Below are positions 1-8,904 of a stretch of 64,000 nt of DNA, in pieces. The DNA lies in NCBI GenBank assembly GCA_963819685.1, contig CAWFXI010000009.1:377188-441187 (forward strand). Reading direction: 5' to 3'. The notes below the pieces were generated by a model. It did not search any database, had not been told where the DNA came from, and was given only the letters and a program-made list of their open reading frames with translations. This stretch comes from CAIUGU01 sp963819685 (GTDB lineage: Bacteria > Pseudomonadota > Gammaproteobacteria > Steroidobacterales > Steroidobacteraceae). The translations under genes were made by a program, and so were the position numbers. Position 1 is the stretch's first letter. Every line of letters begins with the position of its first letter.

Positions 1-724
1 TCAGTCCATCGCCGCCGTGAAGCACCTTGTGGCCGATATGCGAAGCCAGGTCGAACTTGAGGCGGGCGGGATCGTCCTTGAGTGCACGATTGAGGTAGAT
101 GCGTCCCGGAGCTTCGAAAAACGAGCGGACGACGCTGCGGACTTCGCTGTCGTTGTCCCGGGCCAGCAGCGGCTTGCGGTCGAACCAGCGCAGCTCAAGC
201 CCATGCCGTCGGCACAAATGCAGCAGGTCATCGACTGTCAACGGAAAGCGGCGATCACCGACGCCTTCGGCGGCACGCTCAAGATCCGGAAAGTCGTTGC
301 GTGACAGCTCCTGGTGCGAGCGAATGAGCAGGTGCGCGAACTGCTGGCCTGTGGTGCCGGTCTGCGACAGCAGTTCGGGTATCGCGGCTTCCAGCAGACG
401 TTTCGTAAAGAGAAACCCCGGCTCCATCGGCATCTGCGGTACCGCGCGCTGCCTTGTGGGCGCCGGTGCGGGTTCCGGTACCGAATTCTCATCCAGAAAC
501 CACGCCGGCTCCTTCTGGAATACCGAGGCGAGCAGCGCCAGTACATATTCCGAAGGCGAGCGTTTGCCACTTTCGATCATGCTGAGATACGACACCGACG
601 GTGCAGTGGCGGGATCGTGCTGGATGCAGCGCGCGGACAGCTCTTCCAGCGTCAGGCCATTGCGCTTGCGCAGCGACTTCAGCTTCGTGCCAAGCAGGTG
701 ACTCTTGCGTCCGATGTCGGTCAT
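1..724 (-). CDS. XRE-family regulator of acetate/short-chain acyl metabolism (partial, runs off left edge)
   Basis: Reading down from the ATG at 724 gives 241 uninterrupted residues, and the 3' end lies outside the window. Residues ~10-70 form a Cro/C1-type helix-turn-helix (LKSLRKRNGLTLEELS, then VSYLSMIESGKRSPSEYVL). The remainder resembles RamB/ScfR-like regulators, which are ~480 aa with IrrE-like and DUF2083 regions; only the first half is visible. The gene is divergent from aceA across ~190 bp that hold repeated TGTGAA sites, the usual arrangement for an autoregulated controller of isocitrate lyase. The HTH is seen directly; the ligand class (acyl-CoA or similar) is inferred from family and context. 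Confidence 0.85.
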   Translation of the reverse strand, partial: MTDIGRKSHLLGTKLKSLRKRNGLTLEELSARCIQHDPATAPSVSYLSMIESGKRSPSEYVLALLASVFQKEPAWFLDENSVPEPAPAPTRQRAVPQMPMEPGFLFTKRLLEAAIPELLSQTGTTGQQFAHLLIRSHQELSRNDFPDLERAAEGVGDRRFPLTVDDLLHLCRRHGLELRWFDRKPLLARDNDSEVRSVVRSFFEAPGRIYLNRALKDDPARLKFDLASHIGHKVLHGGDGL

Positions 725-742
725 GACTTGTTCCGTCAGGGC

Positions 743-825
743 TGTGAAACAAGTTGTGAAATTAACAGTGTGAAGTTTTAGAAGTCAAATTAAAGCGTGC
801 TGAATGTCTACACTACATTTCACAA
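743..825. promoter_or_regulatory. Candidate operator: four TGTGAA half-sites between the regulator and aceA
   Basis: TGTGAA occurs at 743-748, 755-760 and 769-774 and in inverted form (TTCACA) at 819-824. The octamer TTGTGAAA at 754-761 has its exact complement at 818-825. The sites sit in the AT-rich centre of the divergent intergenic region, where a regulator controlling both genes would bind. A small perfect hairpin (GGACCTG gcg CAGGTCC) follows at 838-854 in the aceA leader. Function is inferred. Confidence 0.45.
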
Positions 826-914
826 GGTTGCGGGACGGGACCTGGCGCAGGTCCGGCTCCGGTACCCAACTTGTTGAATTGATGACTTGATTGTTGAACC
901 GAGGAGTATTTCGC

Positions 915-2210
915 GTGCACACACCATCGACCACCACCGAGCTGCAATCAACCTGGAAGAACGGCCAGAGGTGGCAGAACGTTCGCAGGCCCTACACCGC
1001 TGCCGACGTCGTCAGATTGCGAGGTACGGTCCATGTTGAACATTCACTGGCCCGGCATGGCGCCAACAAGTTGTGGAATCACTTGCGCGAGCTGCCTTTC
1101 GTCAATGCGCTGGGGGCACTGACGGGCAATCAGGCAATGCAGCAGGTGCGCGCGGGTCTGAAGGCCATTTACCTTTCAGGGTGGCAGGTGGCTGGAGACG
1201 CGAACCTCGCGGGCGCCATGTACCCCGATCAGTCCCTGTATCCCGCGAATTCCGTTCCGGATGTGGTGCGCCGGATCAACAGCACATTGCTGCGGGCAGA
1301 CCAGATCCACCACGCCGAAGGCAACAACTCGATTGACTGGCTGCAACCCATCGTCGCGGATGCCGAAGCAGGCTTCGGCGGCGTGCTGAATGCGTTCGAG
1401 TTGATGAAGTCGATGATCGAAGCGGGTGCTGCGGGAGTGCACTTCGAGGACCAGCTGTCATCGGCCAAGAAGTGCGGCCACATGGGGGGCAAGGTGCTCG
1501 TGCCCACCCAGGAAGCGGTCGCGAAGCTCGTGGCTGCCAGACTGGCTGCCGATGTCTGTGATGTACCGACGGTGCTGATCGCACGCACGGATGCCGAATC
1601 TTCCCATTTGCTGACGGCCGATATTGACGAGCGCGATCGTCGCTTCATCGACAAGGCCAAAGGACGAACCGCGGAAGGTTTCTTTCATGTCCACGCGGGG
1701 CTTGATCAGGCGATCGACCGGGGTCTGGCATATGCACCCTATGCAGACCTGATCTGGTGCGAGACCGGCAAGCCCGATCTCGACGAAGCAAAGCGCTTCG
1801 CGGAAGGGATTCACCGCGAATTCCCGGGCAAGCTGCTCGCCTACAACTGCTCGCCGTCTTTCAACTGGAAGCGCAAGCTGGATGACGCGACCATCGCAAA
1901 GTTCCAGCGCGAGCTGGCTGCGTATGGCTATCGCTTCCAGTTCATTACGTTGGCAGGGTTCCACGCGCTCAACTATTCGATGTTCACGCTCGCACGGGGT
2001 TACCGCGAGTCGCAGATGAGTGCCTACGTGGCCTTGCAGGAGGCGGAGTTCGCCGCCGAATCGCTCGGGTATACGGCGACGAAGCATCAACGGGAAGTGG
2101 GAGCCGGGTATTTCGACGACGTCACGCAGACGATTACGTCAGGAACGTCTTCGCTGACGGCGCTGACAAACAGCACTGAAGCCGAACAATTCCTGAGCGC
2201 TACGGGATGA
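915..2210 (+). CDS. aceA: Isocitrate lyase
   Basis: Cleaves isocitrate to glyoxylate and succinate, the first step of the cytosolic glyoxylate shunt. The active-site cysteine loop KKCGHMGGK is present, as are the substrate-binding stretches VADAEAGFGG and YNCSPSFNWK. I chose the GTG at 915: GAGGAG at 901-906 lies 8 bases upstream, and the resulting N-terminus matches the family, which begins just before the WKNGQRW segment. That gives 431 residues, close to the E. coli length. The stop overlaps the aceK start by 4 bases (ATGA), so the two are translationally coupled. No malate synthase gene is adjacent, unlike the enteric aceBAK operon. Regulation is probably by the divergent XRE-type protein. 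Confidence 0.97.
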   Translation: MHTPSTTTELQSTWKNGQRWQNVRRPYTAADVVRLRGTVHVEHSLARHGANKLWNHLRELPFVNALGALTGNQAMQQVRAGLKAIYLSGWQVAGDANLAGAMYPDQSLYPANSVPDVVRRINSTLLRADQIHHAEGNNSIDWLQPIVADAEAGFGGVLNAFELMKSMIEAGAAGVHFEDQLSSAKKCGHMGGKVLVPTQEAVAKLVAARLAADVCDVPTVLIARTDAESSHLLTADIDERDRRFIDKAKGRTAEGFFHVHAGLDQAIDRGLAYAPYADLIWCETGKPDLDEAKRFAEGIHREFPGKLLAYNCSPSFNWKRKLDDATIAKFQRELAAYGYRFQFITLAGFHALNYSMFTLARGYRESQMSAYVALQEAEFAAESLGYTATKHQREVGAGYFDDVTQTITSGTSSLTALTNSTEAEQFLSATG

Positions 2211-4105
2211 GCGTGCGCCCCATCAGTGCGTTGCAGAACAGCAGTCCTCGTGCGACGGTGCGCGAGCCTGGGCCGGTCACGTCGGCATTTGCGTACGCAC
2301 TGCGCACCGGCCACGCGGCACAGCTGATCTGTGAAGCGTTTCTCCGCTACAACGCCGCCTTTCAGGAGATCACGCGCCGGGCACCGGGGCGGTTCGCCCG
2401 GCGCGAGTGGCGTGAGAGCCAACGGGATGCTGTAGAGCGAATCGAACTCTACGATGCGCACGTCAACGAGACCGTCCGCGAGATGCGTCTTTTCAGCGGT
2501 GCCGAGTCGCAGGACAACACGTTCTGGAGCGACGTCAAGCGGCAGTTCGCCCATCTGATAGGCGGGCTGCCGGATAACGAGTTCTGCAAGACGTTCTTCA
2601 GTTCAGTGTCGAGGCGACTGTTTGCCACGGTTGGCGTCGCTTCCGACATCGAGTTCGTGGCGACGGACCTTGACCCGCTGGCGAATATCGTCAGCGTTCA
2701 CGACACACTGACTTTCAGCGGCCAGGACTGGCTTGACGATGTCGTTCGGCCGTTATTGGAGTCGGTAACCCTGGAGACCGGGTGGGTGGACTTCGACGCC
2801 AGCGTGGCCGACGTCGATCGCGCCACCCGCGAATGCCTCGCGGCCCTGAACTTCGAGCCTGAAGAGGCCAGCATCGAGGTATTGGGGGCAGTCTTCTACC
2901 AGCTGAGCAGGGGGTATGTGATCGCGCGCATTCGCACGGATGATGCCCTGGTGCCGCTCGCACTTGCGCTGAAGAACACTGCCAATGGTGTGGTGGTCGA
3001 CAAGGTCATGCTGACCCGAGCGGACTTCAGCGTGTTGTTCAGTTTCGCGCGCTCGTACTTTCATGTCGACCTGGAGCGTGTCGCGGATGCCGTCCAGTTC
3101 CTGCATACGCTGATGCCGGGCAAGCCGGTCGGCGAACTGTTTACCGTGCTGGGGCGTGCCAAGCAGGGCAAGACAGAGCGGTACCGTAGCCTCATGCATC
3201 ACCTCGCGACGTCCAGCGATCGGTTCGTGCATGCGACTGGCGAGCGAGGTCTCGTCATGATCTGCTTCACGCTCCCGTCGCTCGATGTGATCTTCAAGGT
3301 CATCCGCGACCGCATTCCCGTGCAGAAGCAGGTGACCCGGGAAGAGGTCATGGACAAGTACAACTTCGTGTTCAAACACGACCGGGCAGGACGATTGGTG
3401 GACGCGCAAGAGTTCCGCCGGCTCACAGTGCCTCGCAACCGGTTTTCAGCGGCGGTACTCGAGGAGCTTGAACGCGAAGCATCCTCAGCCGTGCACATCG
3501 ATGATGAGTTCGTCGTGCTGGAGCATGTCTACGTTGAGCGCCGTGTCATCCCGCTGAATGTGTACCTGCGAACGGCGGACGACGTGGCAGCCAACGCTGC
3601 GGTGCTCGAGTACGGTCGCGCCATCCGTGATCTGGCCTGCACCGACGTATTTCCGGGCGACCTGCTGCTCAAGAACTTCGGTGTGACGCGGCATGGTCGG
3701 GTCATCTTCTATGACTACGATGAACTCTGTCCGGTGACTGCCTGCCGCTTCCGGGAGATGCCGGTTGCTCGCGACGATGAGGATGAAATGCGGAGTGAGC
3801 CCTGGTTCTACGTCAATGACGATGACGTCTTTCCGGAAACCTTCATCGAGTTTCTGTCATTTACGGGCGCGCAGCGCGAGGTGTTTCTGATGCACCACAG
3901 GGCGTTGCTGACTGCGGCATTCTGGCGGGATGTGCAGTCGGCACTGCTACAGGGCGAGTTGTTCGATGTCGTTCCGTATCAGGTGGACAACGGCAGGAGC
4001 GTTACGGCGGAAAGGCTGACGGATTCGCCTGAAGTGCAGGGCTTGCCCGCAACACGTACGGCATCGCATCAGGTCGCCGGCCAGACAGCGGGATCCAGCT
4101 TGTAG
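2207..4105 (+). CDS. aceK: Isocitrate dehydrogenase kinase/phosphatase
   Basis: Bifunctional cytosolic enzyme that phosphorylates and dephosphorylates isocitrate dehydrogenase, directing isocitrate into the glyoxylate shunt on acetate. The ATP-binding signature VLGRAKQGKTERYRSL and the kinase-like core (GLVMICFTLPSLDVIFKVI; LLLKNFGVTRHGRVIFYDYD) are intact. At 632 residues it is longer than the ~580 aa of E. coli; the surplus is mostly a low-complexity C-terminal tail after the conserved core. It starts inside the aceA stop codon. Its last 37 bases overlap the 3' end of the convergent MtfA-type gene, so transcripts from the two strands would be antisense there. Confidence 0.96.
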   Translation: MSVRPISALQNSSPRATVREPGPVTSAFAYALRTGHAAQLICEAFLRYNAAFQEITRRAPGRFARREWRESQRDAVERIELYDAHVNETVREMRLFSGAESQDNTFWSDVKRQFAHLIGGLPDNEFCKTFFSSVSRRLFATVGVASDIEFVATDLDPLANIVSVHDTLTFSGQDWLDDVVRPLLESVTLETGWVDFDASVADVDRATRECLAALNFEPEEASIEVLGAVFYQLSRGYVIARIRTDDALVPLALALKNTANGVVVDKVMLTRADFSVLFSFARSYFHVDLERVADAVQFLHTLMPGKPVGELFTVLGRAKQGKTERYRSLMHHLATSSDRFVHATGERGLVMICFTLPSLDVIFKVIRDRIPVQKQVTREEVMDKYNFVFKHDRAGRLVDAQEFRRLTVPRNRFSAAVLEELEREASSAVHIDDEFVVLEHVYVERRVIPLNVYLRTADDVAANAAVLEYGRAIRDLACTDVFPGDLLLKNFGVTRHGRVIFYDYDELCPVTACRFREMPVARDDEDEMRSEPWFYVNDDDVFPETFIEFLSFTGAQREVFLMHHRALLTAAFWRDVQSALLQGELFDVVPYQVDNGRSVTAERLTDSPEVQGLPATRTASHQVAGQTAGSSL

Positions 4106-4899
4106 TAGCCCTTCAACTGCTCGTACAGCCCTGGGTGCTGTGCAAGCAGCTGCCCGGGTCGTTCGAAAAAGAGTTCCGTCACCACCGCAAAGAATTCGGC
4201 AGGTTCGGTGGCGGCGTAGGGATCCAGCAGTGTCGGCCGCCCTGCCTGCAGGTCCAGGTGCAGCCGGTGGTATTCCTCCCAGAAAGCCTGCGACCAGCGC
4301 GCGTAGGCGGGCGCGTTCTGCAGCGCCGGGGCACCATCCATCGCGTCGTTCTCCATGTCAAGGTAGTGCGCGAACTCGTGCAGCACAACGTTGCTGGCCT
4401 CGTTTGGATGCTCGATGTCATCCCACGAGAGAATCATGCGTCTGGCCTCCCACGCCTGTCCAGAGAGTGCCCTGCGTCCGGTCGTGACCAGTCCGTGGCC
4501 ATGGTGGCGCGTCTCTTCGACGATGAATGCGGCAGGGTAGAGCAGGATTGCCTTAAGTTCGTCGTAGAGATTGACGAGCGGAATGCCCGGTCGATTCACG
4601 ACCAGCAGGCTGGCCTGAAAGGCAATGACGACGCGCATCTCGTCGGTGACGATGAGGCCGTTGCAGCCGACAAAGCGCTTTTCGCGTACGAATATCCTGG
4701 TCAGGCCAAGTACACGTTCCCTGATGCCAGGAGGAAGGCTGGTAAAGGCGGGTACGTGCGTTGCGATCCAGTCATGCCAGATGGCGGGAGAACGACCGTT
4801 CATCAGCGCCTTGCGCCGCCGTCTGATGATCGACGGTTCCAGCGTCAGCCAGGCGGCGGTTGCCAGCGCCGCGATGATCAGGAGAAAAAATACGATCAA
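4069..4899 (-). CDS. mtfA: M90-family zinc metallopeptidase (MtfA-like)
   Basis: The catalytic zinc motif is HEFAHYLDMENDAMDG, with two His and the downstream Asp as in M90/MtfA peptidases; a Glu-rich helix (ATEPAEFFAVVTELFFERP) supplies the third ligand region. The N-terminus has a hydrophobic segment (residues 2-20) that E. coli MtfA lacks, suggesting membrane anchoring with the peptidase domain in the cytoplasm. E. coli MtfA binds the glucose-repressor Mlc and has aminopeptidase activity; no Mlc homologue is visible here, so the physiological target is open. The gene is convergent with aceK and overlaps its end. Length (276 aa) is normal. Confidence 0.88.
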   Translation of the reverse strand: MIVFFLLIIAALATAAWLTLEPSIIRRRRKALMNGRSPAIWHDWIATHVPAFTSLPPGIRERVLGLTRIFVREKRFVGCNGLIVTDEMRVVIAFQASLLVVNRPGIPLVNLYDELKAILLYPAAFIVEETRHHGHGLVTTGRRALSGQAWEARRMILSWDDIEHPNEASNVVLHEFAHYLDMENDAMDGAPALQNAPAYARWSQAFWEEYHRLHLDLQAGRPTLLDPYAATEPAEFFAVVTELFFERPGQLLAQHPGLYEQLKGYYKLDPAVWPAT

Positions 4900-4921
4900 C
4901 GCGGCATCCTTGAGTATTGAG

Positions 4922-6886
4922 TCAGAGTCTCAGACGATTCACCAGATACCTGAAACGGCTGAGTTGTGCCGGGACGGGTAGCGGGCCATAACGCAGGCTG
5001 ACATACAAGGCGCGCAGTTCATCAAGGTCCTTGCGCAGCTCCGGGCGTGCGTTGCCGACCCGTGTCAGGTAGTCGACAGGCCCTTCATGGGGGTGCTTCA
5101 GCAGATTTCCATGGCCCAGTCTGCGACATAGCAGCGCGTAGACCTGATAGACGGGGTCCCGGGCGTCGGGTTTGAACCGCCACGCCAGCCATGCAGACAG
5201 ACTCACAAAGAATGTGCCCAGGGCTACGGCCAGCAACAAGCCCAGCGTGCGCCAATCGACATCGTCAATGCCGAGGCTTGCAAACAAGGAGCGCTGCAGA
5301 TCGTCGTCATATTCGACCACGTTGTTCTGCCAGGCTGCATTCAGTGCATCCCAGGCGAGCTGCACGTTCAGGATCAGCCTGCTCCCGCCAAAAAATCGCC
5401 CCGGCACCGGTTCATCTTCGGGTACTGCCGCTGCCAGACCCTGTTCGATTCGTTGGGGCGCGACCGCAGCGGTCGGATCCACGCGTACCCAGCCGCTGCC
5501 GTCGATCCAGACTTCCGACCACGCGTGAGCATCCGACTGGCGCACGATCAGATAGTCACCCATCGGGTTGTACTGGCCGCCCTGGTATCCGGCGACGATT
5601 CGAGCAGGTACTCCCGCCGCGCGCATCAATGCAGTAAATGCCGACGCAAAATGTTCGCAGAAGCCGCGACGGGTATTGAAGAGGAAATCATCGACGGAGT
5701 CCGCCTCGAGTCGCGGAGGTTCGAGCGTGTAGAAGTACTCCTCGTCCGTGAACTTCTGCAGCACCGCTTTGACGAGATCGCGGGTGTCTGGATATTGTGC
5801 CCGCAATGATTCCGCAAGCGCGCGAGTGCGGGGATTTCGTTCGGCAGGCAGCGCAGTGTCAGTTGATCGCTGCGTGAGCGGCAATTCGCCTCGCATCGTA
5901 TAGCTGGTATGCGAGCGCACGCGATAGGAGACGGGTGCAGAAATGGTTTCGGCTGAAATGAGCTGGAAATCATAGGAAGGGAATGCCCGTGAGGCGGGTG
6001 GCCGGGTGGGCAGGTCGAGTGCGAACAACCAATTGCGGTTGTTGGGTTCGAGCGTCACCCGATAGTCGTACTCCGGTCCGGCGGCCTCGACGATTGGCGT
6101 GGTAGAGAATCGCCCGCGGGTCCTGCGCCAGGTGCGGCCGTCAAAGTCGTGCAGCACCACACCCCGCCAATAGCGTTCAGCAGGGGGAGGCAGGGAACCG
6201 ACGAAGGCCACGCGGAAAGCGATGCTGGGCGACAGGCTCAACTCCGAAACGTCTCCCGGCGATATCTCGTCGTTGATGCCCGAGGTTGCTCCAGCGCGTG
6301 CGGGCAACGCCCAGAACTGACCGGGAAGGCGTGGGAACAACAGGAAAAATGCTATGGCGACCGGCACTGACATCGCCAGCATCCGGGCCGTCATGCCAAG
6401 CGCCTCTCGCATCGGCATTCGAGCGGTGCTCTGGTGGGTGCGCATCAGCGTCGCCGTAAGCAGCCACACCGCTATGATCATGTACGGCAGCTGCAGCAGG
6501 CTCTGGTTGTACAGGAACGCGGCAAACAGCAGGACGTAAGAGATGAACAGCAGCACAGTCAGATCTCGCGTGTCCTTGGTCTCCAGCAGCTTCACGGCGG
6601 CCATCAGGACAAGCAACGCGGTACCGGCCTCGAGGCCGTTGAGTGTGCGGAAGCCGGCGAGAATGCTGAAAACAGCGAGAATGACGATCAGGATCCTCAG
6701 CCATCTGGGTGGCAGGCGCCATTCCTGAATCTGGGCGGAAAGTCGCCAGACTGCCGTTGCCGCGGCAAACAACACGATCCATAGGGGTACGTTGGCAACG
6801 TGCGGCAGCAGCGCGACGCCAAGCGCGCCCAGCACCCACAGCAGGCGCTGCGTTGGGTCGTCGAGCCGGTTGACGTGGATGCGCAT
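4922..6886 (-). CDS. Transglutaminase-like membrane protein, TgpA family (DUF3488/DUF4129)
   Basis: The N-terminal ~190 residues are a bundle of hydrophobic helices (DUF3488), followed by an extracytoplasmic region and a transglutaminase core. The core has the Cys in RRGFCEHFASAF, the His in SDAHAWSEVWI and the Asp in VRVDPTAAV, so the catalytic triad is intact. A last membrane helix (LGLLLAVALGTFFVSLSAW) and a DUF4129-like C-terminal tail follow. The homologue in Pseudomonas aeruginosa, TgpA, is essential; its substrate is unknown. It is the last gene of a moxR-DUF58-tgpA operon (3-base gap to the DUF58 gene), a conserved trio thought to act on envelope proteins. Confidence 0.9.
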   Translation of the reverse strand: MRIHVNRLDDPTQRLLWVLGALGVALLPHVANVPLWIVLFAAATAVWRLSAQIQEWRLPPRWLRILIVILAVFSILAGFRTLNGLEAGTALLVLMAAVKLLETKDTRDLTVLLFISYVLLFAAFLYNQSLLQLPYMIIAVWLLTATLMRTHQSTARMPMREALGMTARMLAMSVPVAIAFFLLFPRLPGQFWALPARAGATSGINDEISPGDVSELSLSPSIAFRVAFVGSLPPPAERYWRGVVLHDFDGRTWRRTRGRFSTTPIVEAAGPEYDYRVTLEPNNRNWLFALDLPTRPPASRAFPSYDFQLISAETISAPVSYRVRSHTSYTMRGELPLTQRSTDTALPAERNPRTRALAESLRAQYPDTRDLVKAVLQKFTDEEYFYTLEPPRLEADSVDDFLFNTRRGFCEHFASAFTALMRAAGVPARIVAGYQGGQYNPMGDYLIVRQSDAHAWSEVWIDGSGWVRVDPTAAVAPQRIEQGLAAAVPEDEPVPGRFFGGSRLILNVQLAWDALNAAWQNNVVEYDDDLQRSLFASLGIDDVDWRTLGLLLAVALGTFFVSLSAWLAWRFKPDARDPVYQVYALLCRRLGHGNLLKHPHEGPVDYLTRVGNARPELRKDLDELRALYVSLRYGPLPVPAQLSRFRYLVNRLRL

Positions 6887-6889
6887 GGA

Positions 6890-7831
6890 TCAACTTCCAG
6901 GGAACAGCGCAAGCGCCGTCAGGCAACGCTGCCGGTGAGCGTCACCGACATTCGGCTCAATGGCGACGCCGGGTAACTTCAGGCCATAAGCCCTGCCAAC
7001 GGCATGGGCGTCGAGGATCCAGCGGCAGAGTTGCGACAGCCTCCCTTCGGGGCCAAGCCCCACGAGGCTGTCCCAATCGAACACATGAGAGATGACCGCT
7101 GTGCCCGCAAATTGTTTGGTATGGAGACCCTGTCCCCGGGCATAGGCCTTCCATGCGATACGCCGCGGCGAGTCTCCCTCGTGAAATGGACGCAACCCGG
7201 CGAACTCCTCATCGCCATGCGGCCCGTCTTGCGCACCGCCTACATCAGTCTCGACAGGGGGAGGGCTCAGTCCGCGCTCTGCGGGGCGGGGGTAGACGAT
7301 GCATTCGAGGTTCATGTGCAGCACTGCCCAGGCGCGAAACAGCCCGAATGGATGCCGGGTGCTGATCTCGAATCGATCCAGCCTGATGTGGCCTCGTCGC
7401 TCCGTCGGCACAACAATTTCGGCGACTTCGCGAGTTGCTTCGCGTGTCGCCACGTCCAGCCGCAATGGCGCCGAGGTGACCTCATCATGGGCAAGTTCAA
7501 GCTCCGGCCTCGGCTGCCGGGCGACATTGACCAGGGCAATCCTGAATCGGGCGCGCTGCCCGGCAAACACGGGGTCGGTGGTAGCACTGCCGAGCTTCAG
7601 GCCCGCCAGATTGCGATGACAGTGATGCATGGCCACGATCCCGAGCGAGCCAAGCAGAAACGCGAGGCCCAGCGCCAGGTTGTTTGCATAGTTCATGGCG
7701 CCCATCAGCATCAGGAACAGCATTCCAGCGAACACGCTGCCAAGGCTGGTCGGCAGAATGTAGATGCGGCGGGACGTCAGCGTGACGGGATCCGGATCTT
7801 CGCCCTGGCGTTTGCGCATCCAGCGGCGCAT
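6890..7831 (-). CDS. DUF58 domain protein (vWA-like), MoxR partner
   Basis: Two closely spaced hydrophobic helices near the N-terminus (about residues 30-65) are followed by a soluble region with the DUF58 signature: EEFAGLRPFHEGDSPRRIAW, then KAYARGQGLHTKQFAG. DUF58 proteins have a von Willebrand factor A-like fold and are the usual partners of MoxR ATPases. It sits between moxR and the transglutaminase gene on the same strand with short gaps, indicating one transcript. A second possible start lies four codons in (MRKRQG). The C-terminal VWA region is short, typical of this operon type. Specific function unknown. Confidence 0.88.
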   Translation of the reverse strand: MRRWMRKRQGEDPDPVTLTSRRIYILPTSLGSVFAGMLFLMLMGAMNYANNLALGLAFLLGSLGIVAMHHCHRNLAGLKLGSATTDPVFAGQRARFRIALVNVARQPRPELELAHDEVTSAPLRLDVATREATREVAEIVVPTERRGHIRLDRFEISTRHPFGLFRAWAVLHMNLECIVYPRPAERGLSPPPVETDVGGAQDGPHGDEEFAGLRPFHEGDSPRRIAWKAYARGQGLHTKQFAGTAVISHVFDWDSLVGLGPEGRLSQLCRWILDAHAVGRAYGLKLPGVAIEPNVGDAHRQRCLTALALFPGS

Positions 7832-7874
7832 GCGGGTGCGCCAGGGGCGAAGGACGCGACTGAATCACGGCCAC

Positions 7875-8834
7875 TTAAGGAACCGCGACTGCCTCAAGGA
7901 CGAGGCGCCCGGTCTCGGAGGGAGATCGCGAGGTACTGTCATCCTTGAGCTTGAGCCGGTGACCTACGACTGCGGGTAACACGGCCTGCAGGTCCTCGGG
8001 GATGACTCCCGCATGGTCCTGGATCAGCGCCCATGCCTGCGCTGCACGCAGCAACCCGATGGCGGCCCGAGGCGACAGTCCCGCCTCGAAGGCGGGTGTT
8101 TCACGGGTATAGCGCACGATCGCCTGCACGTAATCGAGCAGCGCTGCAGAGACATGCACTTTCGGTACGGCGTTCTGCAGGATCAGAAGCTGCTGTGGGG
8201 TGATCGTCGCAGAGAACTGGGCGAGCAGGTCGCGCCTGTCCTGGCCGAGCAGCAGCTGCCGTTCAAGCACGGGATCGGGAAAACCGAGCTCGATTCGCAT
8301 CAGGAACCGGTCCAGCTGCGATTCGGGTAGAGGGTAGGTGCCGATCTGGTAGGACGGATTCTGGGTCGCGATCACAAAGAACGGAGCGGCGAGCGGATAG
8401 GTCTGACCATCCGCGGTGACCTGCTGCTCTTCCATGGCCTCAAGCAGCGCGCTCTGCGCCTTTGGCGTAGCCCGGTTCACTTCATCTGCCAGTACCAGCT
8501 GCGAGAAGATCGGGCCTTTGTGAAAGCGGAACGTACTGGTATTCCTGTCAAATATCGATACGCCAATGATGTCCGCAGGCAGCAGGTCGCTGGTGAACTG
8601 GATGCGCTGGTAGGAAAGTCCGAGCGCGTGTGCCAGCGCGTGCGCCAGCGTAGTCTTGCCGACGCCTGGAATGTCCTCGATGAGCAGGTGTCCGCGCGCG
8701 AGCAGGCAGGCCAGTCCGAGCCGGATCTGGTGCTCTTTGCCGAGAATGATGCGATTCAGCTGCTGGACAGTGTTGGCCGTCAGCGCAGCGGCGTCGGCAG
8801 TTGGAGCAGAGCCAATAGGTGTTGGGGAGTCCAT
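7875..8834 (-). CDS. MoxR-type AAA+ ATPase
   Basis: Walker A is GVGKTTLAHALAHAL, preceded by LLIEDIP; Walker B is LVLADEVNRA; sensor and arginine-finger regions follow (ATQNPSYQIGTYPLPESQLDRFLMR). At 319 aa this is a standard MoxR subfamily ATPase, thought to act as a chaperone that remodels or activates VWA/DUF58 partners. It is first in the moxR-DUF58-tgpA operon. Start ATG at 8834; the region before it, up to the end of valS, is only 70 bases, so the operon promoter must lie there or within valS. Confidence 0.92.
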   Translation of the reverse strand: MDSPTPIGSAPTADAAALTANTVQQLNRIILGKEHQIRLGLACLLARGHLLIEDIPGVGKTTLAHALAHALGLSYQRIQFTSDLLPADIIGVSIFDRNTSTFRFHKGPIFSQLVLADEVNRATPKAQSALLEAMEEQQVTADGQTYPLAAPFFVIATQNPSYQIGTYPLPESQLDRFLMRIELGFPDPVLERQLLLGQDRRDLLAQFSATITPQQLLILQNAVPKVHVSAALLDYVQAIVRYTRETPAFEAGLSPRAAIGLLRAAQAWALIQDHAGVIPEDLQAVLPAVVGHRLKLKDDSTSRSPSETGRLVLEAVAVP

Positions 8835-8904
8835 GCTTGTTACTCTACCTGAACCTGACCTGCGGTGACCTTAGCGCGACTCCGGGCAAGTGCCAGTAAA
8901 GCAG

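Noticed and set aside
7004..7948. 314-codon plus-strand frame opposite the DUF58 gene
   Set aside because: Shadow of a conserved minus-strand gene.
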